From: VRUE01 sp963753245
GTDB taxonomy: Bacteria > Actinomycetota > Thermoleophilia > Solirubrobacterales > 70-9
DNA length: 64,000 bases
Assembly (NCBI GenBank): GCA_963753245.1
Contig: CAVWBK010000002.1
Location: forward strand, 434,001-498,000
Direction: 5' to 3'
The position numbers and the translations under genes are program-made. This document shows, piece after piece, positions 40,692 to 47,998 of the stretch. How positions within the stretch are numbered: position 1 is the first letter of the stretch; each line of letters opens with the position of its first letter. The notes beneath the pieces were generated by a model that saw only the letters and a program-made list of their open reading frames with translations, did not search any database and was not told the origin of the DNA.

Positions 40692-42278
40692 ATGGGACCC
40701 GGATCTGACGCAAATCGCGTCCACATATTTGACACGACATTGAGGGACGGCGAGCAGTCGCCGGGTATCTCTTTGAACACCGCCGAGAAGGTCGAGATCG
40801 CCCAGCAGCTCGCGCGACTGGGCGTCGATGTGATCGAGGCCGGCTTTCCGATCACCTCGCCCGGAGATTTCGAGGCCGTCGAGGCGATTTCCCGCCGGGT
40901 TGAGGGACCGGTGATCTGCGGTTTGGCCCGCACCCACAAGGCCGACATTGATGCCGCCTGGAACGCGGTGCGAGATGCCCAGCGACCGCGTATCCACACC
41001 TTCATCTCGACCTCCGACATCCACATCGAACATCAGCTGCAGACCGACCGCGAGGACGTCAAGGGACAGGCCAAGGCGGCGGTCTCACAGGCGAAGAGTT
41101 ACTGCGAGGACGTCGAGTTCTCACCGATGGACGCAACCAGGGCAGATGTCGAGTTCACCGCGGAGGTCTGCGCGATCGCGGTCGCGGAGGGCGCCACGGT
41201 CATCAACATCCCCGACACGGTCGGCTACACCACGCCCGAGGAGTACGTGGAGTACTTCCGGCGCCTCTACGAGTTGGTCCCGGCGCTGCGCGGGGTCGAG
41301 ATGTCGGTCCACTGCCACGATGACCTGGGAATGGCGGTTGCCAACTCCTACGTCGGCGTACTGGCCGGCGCCCGCCAGGTCGAGTGCGCGATCAACGGAA
41401 TCGGCGAGCGAGCCGGAAACTGCTCGCTGGAGGAGATCGCGATGCTGCTCCGCACTCGCGAGGACGTGCACGGGTTGACGATTGGCCTCAACACGCGCGA
41501 GCTGGCGCGGACAAGCCGAATGGTCTCACGGCTGACCGGCTACGCGGTGCAGCCCAACAAGGCGATCGTGGGTCGCAACGCCTTCGCCCACGAGTCCGGC
41601 ATCCACCAGGACGGGGTGCTGAAGGAGCGGACCACCTACGAGATCATGGACGCGACCGAAGTCGGTCTGGAGTCGAACTCGATCGTGCTCGGCAAGCACT
41701 CCGGACGCCACGCGCTGCGGGACGCGTTGGAGCAGCTCGGCTTCAAGGTCGAGGGCAACGCGCTGAATGCTGCCTTCAAGCGCTTCAAGGAGGTCGCCGA
41801 CCGCAAGAAGCAGGTGACGGCGCTCGACCTGGAGGCGATCGTCTCCGATGAGATGCGCGAGAAGGAGGACGCTCATGAGCTGGCCTGGTTTGAGGTCGAG
41901 GCGGGTTCGCGGCGTGATCCGCTGGCCAAGGTCGCGGTCAAGATGCCCTCGGGCGAGGAGGCGCTCGGGGAGTCCGGCGGCGATGGCCCCGTCGATGCGA
42001 TTTTCCTCGCGATCCAAAAGGCGACCGACACCGAGTGCGAGCTGCGCCAGTACACCGTCGAGGCGGTGACCGGGGGGGAGGACGCCCTCGGCCAAGTGAC
42101 GGTGATGTTGCGGGCCGGTGGCCGTCTGGCGACCGGCCAGGGGGTCGCCACCGACATCCTCGAGGCATCTGCCCGCGCCTACGTGCGGGCGCTTTCCAAC
42201 GCACTCGAGGGGGCGGCGATCCGCGAGGCCGAGGCGGCCACCGCCGAGGCAGTTGTCGAGCGCACCCCAGGTCCCTGA
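40692..42278 (+). CDS. leuA: 2-Isopropylmalate synthase
   Basis: Condenses 2-ketoisovalerate with acetyl-CoA, the first committed step of leucine synthesis. The 528-residue long bacterial form has the HMGL-like barrel (FDTTLRDGEQSPGISLN near the start, HCHDDLGMAVANSYVGVLAGA with the metal His residues at ~205, GIGERAGNCSLEE at ~235), the GRNAFAHESGIHQDGVLKE linker and the C-terminal LeuA_dimer regulatory domain from ~390 for leucine feedback. It has one of the strongest SD sequences in the window (GGAGGAGG), which the leader can mask. ATG at 40692. It is transcribed apart from leuCDB. Confidence 0.95.
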   Translation: MGPGSDANRVHIFDTTLRDGEQSPGISLNTAEKVEIAQQLARLGVDVIEAGFPITSPGDFEAVEAISRRVEGPVICGLARTHKADIDAAWNAVRDAQRPRIHTFISTSDIHIEHQLQTDREDVKGQAKAAVSQAKSYCEDVEFSPMDATRADVEFTAEVCAIAVAEGATVINIPDTVGYTTPEEYVEYFRRLYELVPALRGVEMSVHCHDDLGMAVANSYVGVLAGARQVECAINGIGERAGNCSLEEIAMLLRTREDVHGLTIGLNTRELARTSRMVSRLTGYAVQPNKAIVGRNAFAHESGIHQDGVLKERTTYEIMDATEVGLESNSIVLGKHSGRHALRDALEQLGFKVEGNALNAAFKRFKEVADRKKQVTALDLEAIVSDEMREKEDAHELAWFEVEAGSRRDPLAKVAVKMPSGEEALGESGGDGPVDAIFLAIQKATDTECELRQYTVEAVTGGEDALGQVTVMLRAGGRLATGQGVATDILEASARAYVRALSNALEGAAIREAEAATAEAVVERTPGP

Positions 42279-42288
42279 CCGCTTCGGC

Positions 42289-42915
42289 CTAGAGCGCCGC
42301 CTGACGAGGTCGGCGAGCGCTCCAGGTCCGGGCGACCTGTCGCATCAGCGCCGGGTAGACGATCCAGTAGCGAAACGGCTTGATCAGCGCCATATAGGCA
42401 TTGCCGAGGAGGCCGCGTGGCTTCACGTAGACCGCCATCTGCCCCTGATAGCGACCCGAGCCCTGTTCGACCCAAGCCAGGTGCAACACACCGTGGACAG
42501 TTTGGTTCGAGATCTCCGCGGCGAACTCGACATCGGTGCGGTACAGCGGCACAAAGGGAAGCGAGCTGAACTCGATGCCCGCCGTCGTCTCTCGCAGATC
42601 CTCGGGAAGCCGCTCGACCAGCGAGGTCTCGGTGGTGCCCGGAAGCGGCAGCGGGGCGGCGGAATCCTCGGCCGGGGTGGAAATCCTGCCGAGGCTCAAC
42701 CAGCTGCCGAGCCGATCGCGGAGATTCCAGAGGGCGCGAGCGGGGCGCGAGTCCGCCTTGGCCGGGTCTGAGGAGGCCATCAGTTCGAGCAGCGCCTGAA
42801 AGTCCTCGGCATCGCCCTCCACTGGGAGGGCCCAGACGTCCTCGAGCTCGAAGTCGGATGCAATCTCTTGAATGCGCCATGGCCGGGATTCATGTGCTGA
42901 GTTCGGCAGCCTCAT
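42289..42915 (-). CDS. DUF2867-family protein
   Basis: A 208-residue protein resembling the DUF2867 family, which is often fused to NAD-binding epimerases: VWALPVEGDAEDFQALLELM near the start, then a START/SRPBCC-like beta-rich part (FSSLPFVPLYRTDVEFAAEISNQTVHGVLHLAW, in parts) and the terminal motif NAYMALIKPFRYWIVYPALMRQ, which looks like a membrane-touching helix. The start is the ATG at 42915 because GGAGG lies five bases before it; an earlier ATG at 42927 lacks an SD. It is divergent from a TetR repressor and has its perfect palindrome beside the SD, so it is probably the TetR target. Confidence 0.7.
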   Translation of the reverse strand: MRLPNSAHESRPWRIQEIASDFELEDVWALPVEGDAEDFQALLELMASSDPAKADSRPARALWNLRDRLGSWLSLGRISTPAEDSAAPLPLPGTTETSLVERLPEDLRETTAGIEFSSLPFVPLYRTDVEFAAEISNQTVHGVLHLAWVEQGSGRYQGQMAVYVKPRGLLGNAYMALIKPFRYWIVYPALMRQVARTWSARRPRQAAL

Positions 42916-42924
42916 TGTGTCCTC

Positions 42925-42948
42925 CATCCATACGAAGTCGTATGGATG
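42925..42948. promoter_or_regulatory. Operator 1: perfect 24-bp palindrome
   Basis: CATCCATACGA and its complement TCGTATGGATG flank a central AG. The core ATACGA-AG-TCGTAT is repeated 44 bp away as operator 2. It lies between the DUF2867 gene and the divergent TetR gene, next to the DUF2867 SD. Confidence 0.7.
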
Positions 42949-42962
42949 CTATGGGTCTGATT

Positions 42963-42990
42963 TGCATCTGTCAATACGGTGTCGTATAGA
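42963..42990 (+). promoter_or_regulatory. Promoter of the TetR gene with operator 2
   Basis: TTGCAT (42963-42968) and TATAGA (42985-42990) are 16-17 bp apart, and the -10 ends 6 nt before the ATG at 42997. Between and over the -10 lies ATACGGTGTCGTAT (42974-42987), a near-perfect copy of the operator-1 core, so binding would block the promoter: autoregulation is expected. Confidence 0.65.
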
Positions 42991-42996
42991 TAGGTC

Positions 42997-43557
42997 ATGG
43001 CCAAGGTCCGGACCCCACGCACAGCATGGATCGGCGCGGCGCTTGAGGCGCTCTCCACTGGCGGCCCCGACGCCGTGCGGGTCGAGGCATTGGCGGCGTC
43101 CCTCGGGGTGTCCAAGGGTGGCTTCTACTGGCACTTCACCGATCGCCAGGCGCTGCTCGAGGAGATGCTCGACACCTGGGAGAAGACCGGCACCGAGGAC
43201 ATCATCGCGCTCGTTGACAGTGGGCCGGCCGACCCGCGCGACAAGGTTCAGCAGCTCTTCGAGCTGGCCTCCTCGGCGGATTTTTCCATCGAGCTGGCGC
43301 TTCGGGACTGGTCAAGGCGCGAGGCCTCAGTTGCCGGGCGACTGGGTCGGGTGGACAACCGGCGCATGGAGTACCTGCGCTCGCTGTTCCGCCAGTTCTG
43401 CGCGGAGGAGGGGGATGTCGAGGCCCGCAGCATGCTCGCCTTCTCGCTCTTCATCGGCAGCTATTTCATCGCCGCCCGCCACCCCCAAAAGACCCGCGCC
43501 GAGGTCCTGCAACTGGCGATTGATCACTTGTTGAGGTCACCGTACAATCGTACGTGA
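42997..43557 (+). CDS. TetR-family transcriptional regulator
   Basis: A 186-residue repressor. The HTH is VRVEALAASLGVSKGGFYWHFTDRQALLEEML (~29-60), where GGFYWHF is the TetR recognition helix. The C-terminal ligand domain is helical (VQQLFELASSADFSIELALRDW, YLRSLFRQFCAEEGDVEARSML) and resembles TetR members with a DUF1956/AefR-like pocket. The two ATACGA/TCGTAT palindromes in its promoter and beside the divergent DUF2867 gene are its probable operators. The ligand is unknown. The following XRE gene starts 17 bases later, across another promoter-like AT-rich patch. Confidence 0.88.
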   Translation: MAKVRTPRTAWIGAALEALSTGGPDAVRVEALAASLGVSKGGFYWHFTDRQALLEEMLDTWEKTGTEDIIALVDSGPADPRDKVQQLFELASSADFSIELALRDWSRREASVAGRLGRVDNRRMEYLRSLFRQFCAEEGDVEARSMLAFSLFIGSYFIAARHPQKTRAEVLQLAIDHLLRSPYNRT

Positions 43558-43573
43558 TAACATACGTCGCCCG

Positions 43574-44194
43574 ATGAGCCCAACCACCACCCCCAGGAGT
43601 GCAGGCAGAGCGGACTCCGGGCCCGTGCCCCGCGACCCTGCCTTCGGCGAGCGCGTCCACGCCCTGCGCGAGGCGATGGGCATGTCGTTGCGCGACCTAG
43701 CCGAGTGCAGCGGGGTCAGCGCGCCGATGCTCTCCCAGGTCGAGCGCCAGGAGACGAGCCCCACATTGGCCGTCGCCACCAAGATCGCCGCCGGCCTGGA
43801 GCTGACCCTCTCGCAGCTGCTGCGCCTCGACGAGGGCGAGCATGTGACGATTAGTCGCGCGGGCAAGCGCCGTCGCCTGCGGCGCGGTGGGCACAGCTTC
43901 GAGGAGTTGACTCCGCCGCTGCCCGGTCAGCGTGCCGACGTCTCCCTGCACACCCTCAGCCCCGCTGCCACGACCGGCGGCTCGGGGGATCCGCCGATGC
44001 ATGAGCCCGGCAGCCGCGAGACCGCGGTCGTTCTCGCTGGAACCCTGGCGTTGGTCGTCGACGGCGCCCGGCACGAGCTGCAAAGTGGCGACAGCGTCAC
44101 CTTCGACGCCGATCTTCCCCACCATTTTGAGAACGAAGGCGAGGAGCCGACCCGGTTCCTCGCCGTAATAGCCGCCGGCTTGAGGAGGAGCTAG
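43574..44194 (+). CDS. XRE-cupin transcriptional regulator
   Basis: A 206-residue regulator with an N-terminal HTH_XRE domain (RVHALREAMGMSLRDLAECSGVSAPMLSQVERQETSPT, in parts, ~27-65) and a C-terminal cupin (~110-200; METAL-type motif GDSVTFDADLPHHFENEG). Proteins of this layout sense small carboxylates, amino acids or polyamines through the cupin. It sits two bases before leuC on the same strand, so it is likely co-transcribed with and may govern leuCDB. Upstream there is CGTAC-AATC-GTACG, an inverted repeat, overlapping the end of the TetR gene, which may be its operator. Confidence 0.85.
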   Translation: MSPTTTPRSAGRADSGPVPRDPAFGERVHALREAMGMSLRDLAECSGVSAPMLSQVERQETSPTLAVATKIAAGLELTLSQLLRLDEGEHVTISRAGKRRRLRRGGHSFEELTPPLPGQRADVSLHTLSPAATTGGSGDPPMHEPGSRETAVVLAGTLALVVDGARHELQSGDSVTFDADLPHHFENEGEEPTRFLAVIAAGLRRS

Positions 44195-44196
44195 TC

Positions 44197-45582
44197 ATGC
44201 CCCAGACAATGTTCGACAAGCTCTGGGAGACCCACGAGGTCTCCGAGGGGCTGATCTACATCGACTTGCACCTCGTCCACGAGGTGACCTCACCGCAGGC
44301 CTTTGACGGTTTGCGCCTCGCCGATCGCGCAGTGCGGCGCCCCGATAAGACCCTGGCGACCGCCGACCACAACACGCCCACCGACGGCACCATGGCCGCC
44401 CGTCTGATCGCCGATGAGCTCTCGCGGGTCCAGGTCGAAACGCTGGAGCGCAACTGCAAGGAGTTCGGCATTCCGATCTACAGTCTGGGATCCGATCGCC
44501 AGGGCATCGTCCACGTGATCGGTCCTGAGCTGGGCGTGACTCAGCCTGGGATGACGATCGTCTGCGGCGACAGCCACACCTCAACCCACGGCGCGTTCGG
44601 TTCGCTGGCCTTCGGCATCGGCACCTCGGAGGTCGAGCACGTCCTGGCCACCCAATGCATGGTTCAAAAGCGGCCGAGGACGATGCGAATCTCCTACCAG
44701 GGCGAACTGGCGAGCGGCGTCACCGCCAAGGATCTGATTCTGGCGACGATCGGGCGCCTCGGTACCGGTGGCATGGTCGGCCATGCGGTCGAGTACGCCG
44801 GTCCGGCGATCGAGGCCCTCTCGATGCCGGGCCGGATGACGGTTTGCAATATGACGATCGAGGGTGGGGGTCGCGCCGGGATGATCGCTCCTGACGAGAC
44901 GACGATCGAGTGGGTTCGGGGCCGCGAGGCGGCGCCGGCTGATTTCGAGGCAGCTGCCTCGCGCTGGCGTGAATTGCCCACCGATCGGGGCGCCAGTTTC
45001 GACGCCGAGATCGAGATCGACGCGACCAGTCTCTCGCCGATGGTCACCTGGGGGACGACCCCGGGGATGGTCGTTGAGGTCGCCGATGCGGTCCCCGACC
45101 CGGCGGCGATGGAGACTCCTGCCGACCGTGAGTCCGCCGAGCGCGCACTCACCTACATGGCGCTTGAGCCGGGCACCCCGATGACCGAGGTCGAACTCGA
45201 CCGCGTCTTCATCGGCTCCTGCACGAACTCGCGCATCGAGGACCTGCGTGAGGCCGCGGCGGCAGTAGAGGGGCACAAGGTCGCCGACTCGGTACGGGGA
45301 ATGGTCGTTCCGGGTTCCCAGCAGGTCAAGGCAGCCGCTGAGGCCGAGGGGCTTGATCAGGTCTTCCGCTCAGCGGGCTTTGAGTGGCGCGAGGCCGGTT
45401 GCTCGATGTGCCTGGGCATGAATCCCGACACACTTGCCGATGGTGAGCGTTGCGCCTCGACCTCGAATCGCAACTTCGAGGGTCGCCAGGGCAAGGGTGG
45501 GCGGACGCACCTGGTCAGCCCCCAGATGGCCGCTGCGGCCGCTGTCGAGGGACATTTCGTCGACATCAGAGATTGGAGCTAG
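44197..45582 (+). CDS. leuC: 3-Isopropylmalate dehydratase, large subunit
   Basis: The [4Fe-4S] aconitase-fold subunit that isomerises 2- to 3-isopropylmalate and, in the cimA route, citramalate to 3-methylmalate. Markers: YIDLHLVHEVTSPQAFDGLR, TADHNTPTD (~60), CGDSHTSTHGAFG (~125), the cluster cysteines in FIGSCTNSRIEDLREAA (~344) and GCSMCLGMNPD (~404-407). 461 aa is normal. It starts two bases after the XRE regulator and is followed by leuD after two bases (TAGAGATG). It works as a heterodimer with LeuD. Confidence 0.95.
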   Translation: MPQTMFDKLWETHEVSEGLIYIDLHLVHEVTSPQAFDGLRLADRAVRRPDKTLATADHNTPTDGTMAARLIADELSRVQVETLERNCKEFGIPIYSLGSDRQGIVHVIGPELGVTQPGMTIVCGDSHTSTHGAFGSLAFGIGTSEVEHVLATQCMVQKRPRTMRISYQGELASGVTAKDLILATIGRLGTGGMVGHAVEYAGPAIEALSMPGRMTVCNMTIEGGGRAGMIAPDETTIEWVRGREAAPADFEAAASRWRELPTDRGASFDAEIEIDATSLSPMVTWGTTPGMVVEVADAVPDPAAMETPADRESAERALTYMALEPGTPMTEVELDRVFIGSCTNSRIEDLREAAAAVEGHKVADSVRGMVVPGSQQVKAAAEAEGLDQVFRSAGFEWREAGCSMCLGMNPDTLADGERCASTSNRNFEGRQGKGGRTHLVSPQMAAAAAVEGHFVDIRDWS

Positions 45583-45584
45583 AG

Positions 45585-46151
45585 ATGAGGCCTATCGATG
45601 TAATTGAGGGGAAAGTCTCGGTCTTGGATCGGGCCGACGTCGATACCGATCAGATCATCCCCAAGCAGTTCCTCAAGCGGGTCGAGCGGACCGGCTTTGG
45701 CGAGTTCCTCTTCTATGACTGGATCCGCGACGGCGAGATCGAGCTAGAGCCCAACCCAATTTTGATCGCCGGTCGTAATTTCGGCTGCGGCTCCTCGCGC
45801 GAGCACGCTCCCTGGGCGCTTGAGGACTTTGGCTTTGAGGCGATCATCGCGCCCTCTTTCGCCGACATCTTCTACGTCAACTGCACCAAGATCGGACTGC
45901 TTCCCGCGATCCTCGACGAGCAACACTGCCGGGCCGTCGCCGCGGCTGGCGAGGCGCGAATCGACGTCGACGATGAGACGGTTACCAGCGCCGCCGGGGT
46001 CTTTGAGTTCGAAGTCGAGCCCGACGTCAAACATCGGCTTCTGAAGGGCCTGGACGACATCGGCATCACGCTTGAAAACGCGGCGGCGATTGACGTATTC
46101 GAGTCGAGCGGCGCCGGGGATCGTGGTCCGGTGACCACGGCGCTGCGATGA
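45585..46151 (+). CDS. leuD: 3-Isopropylmalate dehydratase, small subunit
   Basis: The swivelling substrate-binding subunit of isopropylmalate isomerase, 188 residues. Recognised by DRADVDTDQIIPKQFLKRVERTGFGEFLF (in parts, ~17-45), ILIAGRNFGCGSSREHAPWAL (~64, the G-x-G-S-S-R-E-H substrate loop) and SFADIFYVNCTKIGLLPA (~90). The ATG at 45585 (MRPIDVIEG) follows the leuC stop closely with an SD-like GGAG. The stop overlaps the ATG of a methyltransferase (ATGA), so that gene is translated with the leu enzymes. Confidence 0.95.
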   Translation: MRPIDVIEGKVSVLDRADVDTDQIIPKQFLKRVERTGFGEFLFYDWIRDGEIELEPNPILIAGRNFGCGSSREHAPWALEDFGFEAIIAPSFADIFYVNCTKIGLLPAILDEQHCRAVAAAGEARIDVDDETVTSAAGVFEFEVEPDVKHRLLKGLDDIGITLENAAAIDVFESSGAGDRGPVTTALR

Positions 46152-46915
46152 GGCTCGACTCAAGCACTCGCGATTGGGACGCGCTCAGCTACCAGCGCGT
46201 CTCGGTCCCGCATGAGGAGTGGGCGGCCTCAATCCTCGATCGCCTGGCGCTGCGTGGTGATGAGCTCGTACTCGACGCCGGCTGCGGCAGCGGCCGGGTC
46301 ACCGCGATGCTAATCGAGCGCCTCCCCGAGGGGCGGGTGATCGCTGCCGACGGCTCGGCCTCGATGGTCGAACAGGTCGGCAGCGTGCTCCGAGACCAAG
46401 ACCAGGCGATCGTCTCTGATCTGCTCGAGCTCGAGCTGCCGGAGCCCGTCGACGTGGTCTTCTCAAGCGCTGTCTTTCACTGGGTGCTCGACCACGACGC
46501 GCTGTTTGCGAGCCTGCGCCGGGCGCTCAGACCCGGCGGCCGGCTCGCCGCTCAAAACGGCGGTGCTGGCAACATCGCGCGGCTGAAGAAGAGCAGCGCC
46601 GAGGTCGCTGGGCGTGAACCCTACGCCGCTCACTTCGAGGGATTTGGGACCCCCTGGAACTACGCCGGCGCCGAGGAGACCGAAGCGCGGCTGAGGCGCG
46701 CCGGCTTTCAGCAGGTGAAGTGCTGGCTTCAGCCCTGGGACGTCGCCCCGCCCGCCCCGGCCGAGTTCCTGCGCACCGTCTGCCTCGGTCCGCACGTCGA
46801 TCGCCTGCCCGAGGAGCTGCGCGACGCCTATATCGCCGACGTGCTCGTGCTCGAAGAGGAGCCGCTCGTGCTCGGCTACGTGCGGCTCAACATCGATGCG
46901 CGCGCCGCCGTCTGA
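46148..46915 (+). CDS. Trans-aconitate 2-methyltransferase-like SAM methyltransferase
   Basis: A 255-residue class I methyltransferase. The SAM motif is LVLDAGCGSGRVTAMLIERLP (~41-60), with post-I acidic VIAADGSASM and motif IV region PVDVVFSSAVFHWVLDH (~101), whose FHWV resembles Tam enzymes (trans-aconitate methyltransferases). The C-terminal half (GTPWNYAGAEETEARLRRAGFQQV, in parts) also matches that group. It overlaps leuD by four bases and lies 17 bases before leuB. Tam-like enzymes methylate carboxylates such as trans-aconitate and, in yeast, isopropylmalate. A role in removing or modifying a dead-end product of the isomerase is an inference. Confidence 0.75.
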   Translation: MRLDSSTRDWDALSYQRVSVPHEEWAASILDRLALRGDELVLDAGCGSGRVTAMLIERLPEGRVIAADGSASMVEQVGSVLRDQDQAIVSDLLELELPEPVDVVFSSAVFHWVLDHDALFASLRRALRPGGRLAAQNGGAGNIARLKKSSAEVAGREPYAAHFEGFGTPWNYAGAEETEARLRRAGFQQVKCWLQPWDVAPPAPAEFLRTVCLGPHVDRLPEELRDAYIADVLVLEEEPLVLGYVRLNIDARAAV

Positions 46916-46919
46916 CCCA

Positions 46920-46925
46920 TAGAGT
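46920..46925 (+). promoter_or_regulatory. -10 element of leuB (leaderless type)
   Basis: TAGAGT ends 7 nt before the leuB GTG at 46933. No Shine-Dalgarno is present. It would give leuB a second, internal promoter within the leuCD operon. Confidence 0.45.
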
Positions 46926-46932
46926 TCCGCCC

Positions 46933-47994
46933 GTGAGCGCTCCGCGAATCGTCACCCTGCCCGGCGATGGCATCGGCCCAGAGATCATCGGCGCCGCTCG
47001 GCGCCTGCTCGAAGCACTCGGTGAGTTCGACTTCGACGAGCGTCTAATCGGCGGGATCTCGATCGACGAGCACGGCACCGCCCTGACCGCGGAGGTGCTC
47101 GACGCCTGCCGCGGGGCCGACGCGGTGCTGCTCGGTGCGGTTGGGGGGCCCAAGTGGGACACGACTGATCCCGAAGCGCCGCGCCCCGAGCAGGGACTGC
47201 TCGGATTGCGCAAGGGAATGGGTCTCTACGCGAATCTGCGACCGGTGCGGCCGAGTCCGGCCTTGGTCGGGGCCAGCCCACTGCGTGAGGAGCGAATCGC
47301 CGGTACCGATCTGCTCGTCGTGCGCGAGCTGACCGGCGGGATCTATTTCGGGGACTCCGGCCGCGAGGGCGACACCGCACACGACGAGTGCAGGTACTCG
47401 GTTGCCGAGATCGAGCGGATCGCTCGCATCGCCTTCGAAGCCGCCCGACGCCGCGGGAATGCCCCCCGCGTGACATCCGTCGATAAGGCCAACGTGCTGG
47501 AGACCTCGCGTCTGTGGCGTGAGGTCCTCACCCGGGTCGGCGCCGAATTCGCTGACGTCGAGCTCGACCACCTGCTCGTCGACAACGCTGCCATGCAGCT
47601 CGTCTCACGCCCAGCTGAGTTCGACGTGATCGTTACCGAGAATCTCTTTGGCGACATCCTCAGCGACGAGTCGGCGATGCTCACTGGCTCGCTGGGAATG
47701 CTGCCCTCCGCCAGCCTTGGCGCCGAGGGCGAGCCGGGGCTTTTTGAGCCGGTCCACGGCTCAGCCCCCGATATCGCCGGTCGGGGAATCGCCAACCCGC
47801 TCGCGACCTTCCTCTCGGTGGCGATGATGCTGCGCGACGGTCTCGGCCGGCCCGAGGACGCGACGCGCGTCGACGCCGCCGTCGACGCGGTCCTCAACCG
47901 CGGCCTCCGCACCCCGGACCTTGCCGGCGAGGGGGAGGCCGCGGTCGGGACGCGGGAGGCGACCGAGGCGGTGCTGGCGGAGCTCTCCGCCTAG
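46933..47994 (+). CDS. leuB: 3-Isopropylmalate dehydrogenase
   Basis: NAD-dependent oxidative decarboxylase of leucine synthesis (and of the citramalate route to 2-oxobutyrate). Motifs: IVTLPGDGIGPEIIGAARRLL at the start, LRKGMGLYANLRPVRP (~90-105), ELTGGIYFGDSG (~130), VDKANVLETSRLWREV (~180), the metal site LVDNAAMQLV (~217), NLFGDILSDESAMLTGSLGMLPSAS (in parts, ~238) and FEPVHGSAPDIAG (~275). The start is GTG 46933 (VSAPRIVTL); the long frame above it is a shadow of the methyltransferase. 353 aa. TAGAGT precedes it. Confidence 0.95.
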   Translation: MSAPRIVTLPGDGIGPEIIGAARRLLEALGEFDFDERLIGGISIDEHGTALTAEVLDACRGADAVLLGAVGGPKWDTTDPEAPRPEQGLLGLRKGMGLYANLRPVRPSPALVGASPLREERIAGTDLLVVRELTGGIYFGDSGREGDTAHDECRYSVAEIERIARIAFEAARRRGNAPRVTSVDKANVLETSRLWREVLTRVGAEFADVELDHLLVDNAAMQLVSRPAEFDVIVTENLFGDILSDESAMLTGSLGMLPSASLGAEGEPGLFEPVHGSAPDIAGRGIANPLATFLSVAMMLRDGLGRPEDATRVDAAVDAVLNRGLRTPDLAGEGEAAVGTREATEAVLAELSA

Positions 47995-47998
47995 GTGA

